Of a stretch of DNA of 64,000 nt, positions 6,747 to 13,305 are shown piece by piece. The notes under the pieces are model-generated. The model was not told where the DNA came from. It saw nothing but the letters and a program-made list of their open reading frames with translations, and made no database searches. The DNA is from Nonlabens sp. YIK11 (GTDB lineage Bacteria; Bacteroidota; Bacteroidia; Flavobacteriales; Flavobacteriaceae): positions 1,507,001-1,571,000 of the forward strand of contig NZ_LBMJ01000001.1 of the NCBI RefSeq assembly GCF_001413925.1, written 5' to 3'. Made by a program: the position numbers and the translations under genes. Within the stretch, counting starts at the first letter, position 1, and each line of letters opens with the position of its first letter.

Positions 6747-9473
6747 TTGACAGAATACCCAAAAGAAATTAAGTTTAAATACAGTTGGAGAAAATACCAA
6801 CAACGTGTGCTTGACGAATTGCAAGACCACTTAAATGATCGACATCTGCACGTCATTGCTCCACCTGGTTCGGGTAAAACAGTTTTAGGTCTTGAAGTTG
6901 CGATTCGATTAAACCAACCTACTTTAATTCTCGCACCTACCATTGCCATACGCAACCAGTGGATCCAAAGATTTTGCGAACTTTTTCTACAAACCCAAAT
7001 TACTCCTGATTGGATTTCAAGAGATATTCGTAATCCAAAATTCATGACTGTGGTTACCTATCAAGGATTACATGCAGCTTGTAACAATTGGGGAACTGAA
7101 GAAGAAGAAGAACTTGAAGATGAAGAAGAACATAAAGAAAATGGAAACGGCACATCTACCAACTCAGAACTCGAGAAAATTGTAAATGGTCTAAAGCTTC
7201 AAAATATTAAAACAATTGTGGTGGATGAAGCTCACCATTTAAAAAACGACTGGTGGCAAACACTTTCAAAAGTCAAAGAAAAACTAGACCCAGTAATTGT
7301 TGGCCTAACAGCCACACCACCATATGATGTTACCGCTACAGAATGGCAACGATACATAGACCTTAATGGCCCAGTTGACACAGAGATATCCATTCCAGAA
7401 CTGGTAATTGAAGGTGATTTATGCCCGCATCAAGATTATGTTCATTTTGCCTTACCAACCCCAATTGAAAATCAAAAAATAGTTGAGTTCAGGAAGAACA
7501 TTGAAAGGCTTTTTCTAGAAATCAAAAAGGACGGAACAATCATCCAAGCCATCGAAAATCATCCGATATGGCTCAACCCTAATGAACATTTAGATTGGAT
7601 TTATAGTAATCTTCCATACTATTCAGCATGCTTGATTTTTCTAAACACGAATGATAGAGTTATTCCAGAAACACATCTCGAGGTCATTGGAGATAAGAAA
7701 TTTAAAATTCCGAAACTCAATTATGAATGGATGCAAACTCTACTAGAGTTTTATCTGTACAAAGAAAAGGAGCATTTCATAGAATTCGAGGAACATCAAA
7801 ATACACTTGAAAATAGGCTGAGAAGATATGGAGCAATAGAAAGACGACAAATAAATTTCTCGTACAACTCACGTGTGACAGGCTTTTTGACTTCCAGCAT
7901 AAGCAAGCTAAATAGTATCAAAGAGATCGTTGATTTCGAGCACAGGCAATTGAGTAAAGATTTAAGGCTCGTTATTCTTTCAGATTACATCCGGAAAGAA
8001 TTTTTCATCAATGCCCTTGAAAATGATTTGGAACTCGACAAAATTGGGGTGATTCCAATCTTTGAGAAGTTAAGACGAGAAAACACGAGTGACCAGAAAA
8101 TAGCTGTCTTGACAGGCTCAATTATAATTATTCCTACGAGTGCCTTACCTGGATTGGAAGCTATGGCAGCTCATAAAGGAATTGATCAAATCAACTCAAG
8201 TCCTGTTCCATTTGATCATAATTACGTTCTAATACATCGCACCGATCAGCTAAAACACGACATTGTCCATATTGTAACTCAAATTTTTCAGAGTGGAGAA
8301 ATTGAGGTTTTGATTGGTACAAAATCACTGCTTGGTGAAGGTTGGGATGCTCCAGCAATCAATTCGTTAATCTTAGCAAGTTTTGTAGGTTCGTTTGTGC
8401 TTTCTAACCAAATGCGTGGTAGAGCCATTAGGACTCAAAATGGCAACAGTCACAAAACAGGGAATATTTGGCATTTGGTCTGTATTGATCCAACATCTTC
8501 CACAGGTGGAGACGATTTTGACTTATTACAAAGACGTTTCAGAAGCTTTGTGGGTGTTTCTTTTAAAGAAGAATCTGGAATTGAAAACGGCATTGGCCGT
8601 TTGAATTTATTAGAGAATATTCATCAAAAGGAAATATTAGAAAAACAGAATAGTAAAATGTTTTCTTTTGCAGGCGATAGGGAAAGTCTGCAACAAAGAT
8701 GGAAAACGGCTCTTCAAACCGGTGTCACACTTGTTGAAGAAATCAAGATTCCATTCTCTGAAGAAAAGGAATACAAGGCAGTTAAGTCAATGTATTTATA
8801 TAAAACAATTCGCAACCTTATAGCTACTTTATTTTCAGGTTTAATCGGGTTCTGTTTTGATATTCTAGAAGGACTTGGAAGAGTAAGCAGAAATATAAGA
8901 ACATATCAAGATCTGTATTTATATCTCGCCATATTCGGAGTTATCGGAATGATTATTTTTGGTAGATACTCTTTCAAAACCTTGAGATTGTATATCAATT
9001 ATCGGGATATTGAAAAGGATATTCAACAAATTGGCGATGCACTTTTAAACTCATTGATTAAGGTTGGAATTATTAAAACAGATTCTTCCAAATTGAAAGT
9101 AGAAACCTCGGTTGATAATTGGGGTGCCGTTTTCTGTCATTTGGAAGGTGGAACGACTTTCGACAAATCAAATTTTATAAACGCACTTCAAGAGGTCATT
9201 GCTCCACTCGATAATCCTAGGTATGTAATTGTTAGAAAGAGCAAGTTTGTAAAACTAGTCCAGCAAAAGGACTATCACTCTGTTCCTGAAATACTAGGAC
9301 GAAATAAAGTTCTGGCTGAATATTTCTACCATCAATGGGAAAGACTTGTGGGTTCTTGCGACTTAATTTTCACTCGAACAATTGAAGGAAGAAAATTGCT
9401 TTTAAAATCAAGAGTAAAATCGTTAGCCGCACAGTTTGATGACAAAATAGAACATGTGAATAAATGGAGATGA
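6747..9473 (+). CDS. Large SF2 DEAD/DEAH-type helicase with C-terminal membrane segments
   Basis: A protein of about 908 residues if translation starts at the TTG at 6747. Helicase motifs are in order: APPGSGKT (Walker A, 38-45), VVDEAHH (about 158-164), GLTATPPYD, a late GEGWDAPA motif and QMRGRAIRT (about 555-563). A very acidic stretch (EEEEELEDEEEH) follows motif Ia. Two hydrophobic segments lie near residues 690-711 and 725-743, and a soluble tail of about 160 residues follows. An in-frame ATG at 6720 (MSIKTTL) is cut off by TAA at 6741, and no ATG exists before the helicase core, so the gene either uses TTG or has lost its start to a nonsense mutation. Its stop overlaps possible starts of the nitroreductase. 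A defence role is likely but unproven. Confidence 0.8.
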   Translation: MTEYPKEIKFKYSWRKYQQRVLDELQDHLNDRHLHVIAPPGSGKTVLGLEVAIRLNQPTLILAPTIAIRNQWIQRFCELFLQTQITPDWISRDIRNPKFMTVVTYQGLHAACNNWGTEEEEELEDEEEHKENGNGTSTNSELEKIVNGLKLQNIKTIVVDEAHHLKNDWWQTLSKVKEKLDPVIVGLTATPPYDVTATEWQRYIDLNGPVDTEISIPELVIEGDLCPHQDYVHFALPTPIENQKIVEFRKNIERLFLEIKKDGTIIQAIENHPIWLNPNEHLDWIYSNLPYYSACLIFLNTNDRVIPETHLEVIGDKKFKIPKLNYEWMQTLLEFYLYKEKEHFIEFEEHQNTLENRLRRYGAIERRQINFSYNSRVTGFLTSSISKLNSIKEIVDFEHRQLSKDLRLVILSDYIRKEFFINALENDLELDKIGVIPIFEKLRRENTSDQKIAVLTGSIIIIPTSALPGLEAMAAHKGIDQINSSPVPFDHNYVLIHRTDQLKHDIVHIVTQIFQSGEIEVLIGTKSLLGEGWDAPAINSLILASFVGSFVLSNQMRGRAIRTQNGNSHKTGNIWHLVCIDPTSSTGGDDFDLLQRRFRSFVGVSFKEESGIENGIGRLNLLENIHQKEILEKQNSKMFSFAGDRESLQQRWKTALQTGVTLVEEIKIPFSEEKEYKAVKSMYLYKTIRNLIATLFSGLIGFCFDILEGLGRVSRNIRTYQDLYLYLAIFGVIGMIIFGRYSFKTLRLYINYRDIEKDIQQIGDALLNSLIKVGIIKTDSSKLKVETSVDNWGAVFCHLEGGTTFDKSNFINALQEVIAPLDNPRYVIVRKSKFVKLVQQKDYHSVPEILGRNKVLAEYFYHQWERLVGSCDLIFTRTIEGRKLLLKSRVKSLAAQFDDKIEHVNKWR

Positions 9474-9475
9474 AA

Positions 9476-10090
9476 ATGAAGAATAGTAAATCTACTTTCC
9501 TAAAAAGTATGCGGACGCGATACACGACCAAAAAGTACGACGCGTCAAAAAAAATCGAATCCAGTAAAATTCAAGAGTTAAAAGAGATTTTGAGGCTAAG
9601 TCCGTCGTCCATCAACAGCCAGCCATGGAAATTCACCTTTGTTTCAGATCCTGAAATTAAAGAACAGCTTTCCAAGCACTCGTGGCACAATACCAATAAG
9701 GTCTTGGACTGTGATACGGTCGTTGTTTTCAGTCGCATCAATAATCTTGAAGTGTTCGAACAACATGTGAGTGAAAACCTACCACAAAGCTCCGTCAACT
9801 ATTACAACGACTATATAAAACCACAAACCGAGGACCAGATCAAGACCTGGTGTGACAAACAAGTCTATCTAGCGTTAGGAGTTTTCTTAAGCGCCTGTGC
9901 CGCTATGGACATTGATGCCACACCTATGGAAGGTGTGGAGCCAGAGAAGTATGACGAAATCCTTAAACAAATTGATCACGCCACGCTCATGGCCGTTGCC
10001 ATAGGCTACCGCGATCCAGATGACGCCAACCAGCCTAGTCAAAAGCCGAAGTCACGTAAAGATGTTATAAAAGTAGTTGACGCTATCTAA
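9476..10090 (+). CDS. Nitroreductase-family NAD(P)H:FMN oxidoreductase (intact copy)
   Basis: A protein of 204 residues from the ATG at 9476; ATGs at 9464 and 9470 are also in frame and lie inside the helicase stop region. Motifs are the family's FLKSMRTRYTTKKYD start, LRLSPSSINSQPWKF (FMN-binding loop) and the GVEPEKYD..MAVAIGYRDPDD end typical of NfsB-like and dihydropteridine reductase-like enzymes that reduce nitro compounds or quinones with FMN. Two broken 5' copies (4516, 5394) and one detached 3' end (10789) lie around it. Its codon use is closer to the core genome than that of the helicase just upstream, which suggests that this is the native gene or a replacement and that the foreign DNA sits against its 5' end. 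Confidence 0.85.
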   Translation: MKNSKSTFLKSMRTRYTTKKYDASKKIESSKIQELKEILRLSPSSINSQPWKFTFVSDPEIKEQLSKHSWHNTNKVLDCDTVVVFSRINNLEVFEQHVSENLPQSSVNYYNDYIKPQTEDQIKTWCDKQVYLALGVFLSACAAMDIDATPMEGVEPEKYDEILKQIDHATLMAVAIGYRDPDDANQPSQKPKSRKDVIKVVDAI

Positions 10091-10225
10091 TGAGACGAAA
10101 ACCGTAGTTTGATCCTGGAAATGATTAAGGTTAGTTTCGGTTTACATAGGATGAAAACTACCTATGGTCGTACAGCATGACGATCGCTGCGGTATTGCCT
10201 TTGAAATTTAAGCTCAATAGTTAGG

Positions 10226-10260
10226 ATTTGGTTCGATTTTGGTGTAATATAGAACCAAAT
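10226..10260. promoter_or_regulatory. Inverted repeat in the parDE promoter (candidate operator)
   Basis: ATTTGGTTC at 10226-10234 is mirrored exactly by GAACCAAAT at 10252-10260, with 17 bases between. It ends 8 bases before the antitoxin start. Ribbon-helix-helix antitoxins bind such repeats to repress their own operon, so this is the natural operator candidate. The spacer contains AT-rich promoter-like sequence. Confidence 0.6.
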
Positions 10261-10268
10261 TAATTCTC

Positions 10269-10508
10269 ATGGCTAGACAAAGTATATCTTTTACAAAACC
10301 AAACGATGAGTGGCTTAAGTCACAAGTGGATAATCAAGAGTATTCCAGTAAAAGCGAATTGGTAAACGACTTGATACGTCAAGCAAGAAACCAACAGATA
10401 GAAATCGATTGGATCAGGGCAAAATTGGAAAAATCCGAAAATAGTGGATTTACTACGGATAATAAAGAGCAGATCTTAGCTCAATCCAAGTCCAAGCTCC
10501 ATGGCTAA
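10269..10508 (+). CDS. ParD-like ribbon-helix-helix antitoxin
   Basis: A protein of 79 residues. The N-terminus MARQSISFTKPNDEWLKSQV followed by YSSKSELVNDLIRQAR is the RHH strand-helix-helix of CC2985/ParD-type antitoxins: a short DNA-binding strand, then two helices. The C-terminal part (QQIEIDWIRAKLEKSEN) is the flexible, charged segment that usually wraps the toxin. It overlaps the downstream toxin gene by 8 bases, so the two are translated together, and a perfect inverted repeat just upstream is a likely self-repression site. Confidence 0.85.
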   Translation: MARQSISFTKPNDEWLKSQVDNQEYSSKSELVNDLIRQARNQQIEIDWIRAKLEKSENSGFTTDNKEQILAQSKSKLHG

Positions 10509-10788
10509 GTACCGATTAAGCAATACTGCAAAAGAAGACCTCATACGCATCCATCATTACGGTGTTCAAAAGTTTGGACTGCAGCAGGCAGATGAATATT
10601 TTGAAACATTTTTTGAATACTTTGAAGTCATTGCAAGAAGGCCTTATTCCTTTGAAGCTGTCGATTTTATAAAAAAAGGATATCGACGCTTCGTTTGCGG
10701 TTCAGACAGTATTTACTATAAAGTAAATGAACAAACGGTTGATATTATGGCGATTGTAGGTCAACAAGATTTGAAGAATAAGTTATAG
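10501..10788 (+). CDS. ParE/RelE-fold toxin
   Basis: A protein of 95 residues, the usual size for this family. The start AKYRLSNTAKEDLIRIHHYG, the central FEYFEVIARRPYSFEAVDFI and the end GYRRFVCGSDSIYYKV..VDIMAIVGQQD match the ParE subgroup, most of which block DNA gyrase; the target here is inferred from family only. It overlaps the antitoxin by 8 bases. The stop codon is directly followed, in the same frame, by a detached nitroreductase C-terminus (10789-10857), which marks the insertion edge of this toxin-antitoxin module. Confidence 0.85.
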   Translation: MAKYRLSNTAKEDLIRIHHYGVQKFGLQQADEYFETFFEYFEVIARRPYSFEAVDFIKKGYRRFVCGSDSIYYKVNEQTVDIMAIVGQQDLKNKL

Positions 10789-10857
10789 GAAGCCAATCAG
10801 CCCAGCAACAAATCCAAATCACGTAAAGATCTCTGTGCCATTGTAGAACACAAGTAA
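10789..10857 (+). pseudogene. Detached 3' end of a nitroreductase gene
   Basis: Directly after the toxin stop the frame reads EANQPSNKSKSRKDLCAIVE, HK and a stop. The intact nitroreductase ends DANQPSQKPKSRKDVIKVVD and then AI. The match (ANQPS.K.KSRKD) is at the same distance from the stop, but codons differ, so it is an old or foreign copy rather than a recent duplication. It marks the right edge of the region that begins with the 5' fragment at 4516. Confidence 0.8.
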
Positions 10858-10920
10858 ATCCTCCTCCATCTAGAACTGTATGCGGTTGCCTTTCAGCTAA
10901 TTTTTTCCATTTTTGTAGTT

Positions 10921-11967
10921 GTGAGAAAGTCCTATCTTAAAAATATCTTTAGAGTCTTATTCATCGCAGCCAGTATTGGGTCTTTGTATTTTGTTCCATG
11001 GATTCTGGTAAAAGCCTGGATCATGCCGTTGCCAGATACTGTGCAAGAGCAAGTCGATGCGATCATCGATTACGATATCGATGGAGTAGTAGTGTATGTG
11101 GATCAGGTTGGTAAAGCGCCACAATTTTATGCTGCTGGATATAAGGACCGTGCCAATAAGATTCCGGCAGATCCTCATGCACTTTTCAAGATTGCTAGTA
11201 TCAATAAGCTTTATGTCGCCGTTGCGATCACTAAATTGGTGCACCAGAACAAGCTGGCTCTAGACCAAAATCTAGCGCATTACTTTCCAGAGCTGACCGA
11301 TAGAATTGAGTACGCAGACCAGATCACCGTGCGCAACATGGTCATGCACCGCAGTGGCATCCCTAATTTTACAGATCATCCGGGATTCTGGGAACAGCCT
11401 CATGAGAAGGATTTTGATGTTTTGGAATATGCGCTGGATCTACCGGCTAACTTTGCTCCAGATACTGATTATGAATATTCTAACACCAATTACCTATTGC
11501 TTACCAGGCTTATCGAAAAGGCTGTAGGCTATTCCCATCATCAATTTATCAGAGAGCAAATCCTACAACCGCTAGGCTTAAAAAACACCTTTTTTAGTTT
11601 GAGCGACATCGACTTGGACCGCTTGATGAGCGGTTATTATGTGGGTGTTGAAGAAGACATCAAGGCTAACGATTACGGCTCCATGATTGCCACGCCACAA
11701 GACCTTGGTATCTTTTTGAGAGCCCTAAACGACGGCACCTTGTTGACACCAGCAGAACAAGAAACCTATTCGCAGATTTACGAATACGAACATGGTGGTT
11801 TGATACCAGGTTATCAAAGCCTCGCTGAATATCACAAAGACATCGACACGGTCGTCATTCAGGTGATGAATACCACAGATTTTGAAGGTTACAACTGGAA
11901 TCTTTCCCAGATCTTCATTAACCGCATTGTCAAGATCGTACGCAACGATACAAAAGAAGCAGGATAG
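10921..11967 (+). CDS. Serine hydrolase, beta-lactamase/penicillin-binding-protein-like
   Basis: About 348 residues with a GTG start at 10921; no nearby in-frame ATG precedes it. An N-terminal membrane anchor or signal (IFRVLFIAASIGSLYFVPWI) is followed by the class C-type active site: FKIASINKLYVAVA (SxxK) and YEYSNTNYLLL (YxN). A GLIPGYQSLAEYH segment takes the place of the third motif. Such proteins act on D-Ala peptides or esters in the periplasm; real beta-lactamase activity is not implied. The gene stands alone, upstream of a composite palindrome and the aldo/keto reductase. Confidence 0.8.
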   Translation: MRKSYLKNIFRVLFIAASIGSLYFVPWILVKAWIMPLPDTVQEQVDAIIDYDIDGVVVYVDQVGKAPQFYAAGYKDRANKIPADPHALFKIASINKLYVAVAITKLVHQNKLALDQNLAHYFPELTDRIEYADQITVRNMVMHRSGIPNFTDHPGFWEQPHEKDFDVLEYALDLPANFAPDTDYEYSNTNYLLLTRLIEKAVGYSHHQFIREQILQPLGLKNTFFSLSDIDLDRLMSGYYVGVEEDIKANDYGSMIATPQDLGIFLRALNDGTLLTPAEQETYSQIYEYEHGGLIPGYQSLAEYHKDIDTVVIQVMNTTDFEGYNWNLSQIFINRIVKIVRNDTKEAG

Positions 11968-11981
11968 ATGGTTGTTGATGT

Positions 11982-12017
11982 CACTTTCCTGTCTGCCGAC
12001 AGGCAGGCGCGAAAGCG
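11982..12017. repeat. Composite palindrome: family B inside family A
   Basis: CACTTT, then CCTGTCTGCCGACAGGCAGG (11988-12007), then CGCGAAAGCG. Read on the other strand it has the same order as the composite at 541-576, with the second palindrome at the same junction of the first. It lies just after the serine hydrolase stop. Confidence 0.75.
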
Positions 12018-12063
12018 ATATCATCCCACAACTATACACATTAAAAAACTGCTAAATCGAGGT

Positions 12064-12107
12064 GGCGATCTCGCCAGAAAGGTTTCTAAGGAGTACCTTA
12101 GGAAAAA
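12064..12107. other. Structured leader before the aldo/keto reductase
   Basis: GGCGATCTCGCC (12064-12075) is a 5-bp stem with a two-base loop. It is followed by TTTCTAAGG-AGTA-CCTTAGGAAA (about 12083-12105), an imperfect 9-10 bp stem. The sequence ACCTTAGGAAA recurs just after the gene near 13079. Whether these are RNA structures or a protein-binding site cannot be told. Confidence 0.35.
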
Positions 12108-12113
12108 GAAGTC

Positions 12114-13061
12114 ATGGAAACCAAACAGATAGGAACTACAGATTTAAGAATGCCACCAGTAGCCTTTGGGTGCAACGTGTTGGGCTGGACCATGGATCGC
12201 AAACAGTCCTTTAAAGTGTTGGACGAACTGTACGAAATGGGATTCAATTACATGGATACGGCAGATGTGTATTCCAGATGGGTCGATGGGCATGAAGGTG
12301 GCGAGAGCGAGCGCATTCTGGGCTCCTGGATGAAGGAACGCGGCTTAAGGGACCGCATCATTGTCGCGACTAAGGTTGGAATGGATGTAGGTCAAGGACA
12401 CATCGACCTTTCCAGAAGCCACATTACCCAGCAAATTGGGAAAAGCCTCCACAACCTACAAACCGATTATGTAGATATCTATTTCTCACACCGCCATGAT
12501 CCCAACGTTGAGATAGCCGATGTGCTGGAGACCTATGCAGGATTGATCAAGGAAGGAAAAGTGAGACACATAGGTGCCAGCAGTTTCCCGCTGGATGTGT
12601 TTAAAACGGCCATCGCTTTGCACGAGCAACACAATTTACCTAAATATCAAATCTACCAGCCAGAATACAGTTTATTACATCGCACCGACTTTGAAAACGG
12701 CTATCAGGATTTCGTTCTTCAAAACGATATCGCGGTCACGAATTACTGGGCACTGGCTAACGGTTTCCTCACTGGTAAATATGAGAGCATCGATGACATT
12801 AAAGGAACCTCTCGCGAAAGCAATTTGAAGAAATACTTTGACGATAAAGGTATGCGTGTCTTGAAGGCTCTACAACAAGTATCTCAGGACACAGGAATAT
12901 CACAAGCTGGTGTGACCATTGCGTGGACCATCGCACAGCCAGGAATCACGGCGCCTATCGTGAGCGCTACAAAGACAGGGCAACTTCAAGCCTTTAGGGA
13001 AGCAGCAACCAACTCCTTAAGCAAGGATCATCTTGCTATTTTGAATAAGGCAAGTAATTGA
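12114..13061 (+). CDS. Aldo/keto reductase
   Basis: A protein of 315 residues with the NADP-dependent AKR barrel. The start KQIGTTDLRMPPVAFGCN, the conserved GFNYMDTADVYS (Asp and Tyr of the catalytic tetrad), IIVATKVGM (Lys) and FSHRHDPN (His) are present. The C-terminus GITAPIVSATKTGQLQ holds the cofactor-phosphate-binding region. The substrate is unknown; related proteins reduce sugars or aldehydes. Single gene, with a structured leader before it and a strong hairpin after it that is shared with the tRNA-Arg gene on the other strand. Confidence 0.85.
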   Translation: METKQIGTTDLRMPPVAFGCNVLGWTMDRKQSFKVLDELYEMGFNYMDTADVYSRWVDGHEGGESERILGSWMKERGLRDRIIVATKVGMDVGQGHIDLSRSHITQQIGKSLHNLQTDYVDIYFSHRHDPNVEIADVLETYAGLIKEGKVRHIGASSFPLDVFKTAIALHEQHNLPKYQIYQPEYSLLHRTDFENGYQDFVLQNDIAVTNYWALANGFLTGKYESIDDIKGTSRESNLKKYFDDKGMRVLKALQQVSQDTGISQAGVTIAWTIAQPGITAPIVSATKTGQLQAFREAATNSLSKDHLAILNKASN

Positions 13062-13092
13062 AAGGTAGGTCCTCGCAAAACCTTAGGAAACT

Positions 13093-13128
13093 AAAAAACC
13101 ACACTCTTTTTAATGGAGTGTGGTTTTT
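13093..13128. terminator. Bidirectional terminator between the AKR gene and tRNA-Arg
   Basis: Stem CCACACTC (13099-13106) with GAGTGTGG (13116-13123), flanked by A6 on the left and T5 on the right, so it can stop transcripts from both sides. Confidence 0.8.
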
Positions 13129-13139
13129 CATTTAATTCG

Positions 13140-13213
13140 TGACCTCGACAGGATTCAAACCTGTAACCTCTTGAGCCGTAATCAAGTGCGCTATTCAGTT
13201 GCGCCACGAGGCC
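13140..13213 (-). tRNA. tRNA-Arg (anticodon ACG)
   Basis: Read on the minus strand, a full cloverleaf: acceptor GGCCTCG pairs with CGAGGTC (one G-U), D-stem GCGC/GCGC, anticodon stem CTTGA/TCAAG with loop TTACGGC (anticodon ACG), T-stem ACAGG/CCTGT with loop TTTGAAT, and discriminator A. CCA is not encoded. It reads CGN codons, with A34 presumably converted to inosine. The minus-strand terminator at 13093-13128 follows it. Confidence 0.95.
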
Positions 13214-13305
13214 ATTTCGCTGCAGATCAATGATCTTTTAGCGGGTGCAAATATAAGCCTATTTTAAAAAGTCACAAACCTTTATGCCATGTTTAGAACA
13301 TCAAT

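Noticed and set aside
3348..10788. Insertion sequence or transposase in the accessory region
   Set aside because: No transposase or integrase frame and no clear terminal inverted repeats with target duplications were found around the cargo genes.
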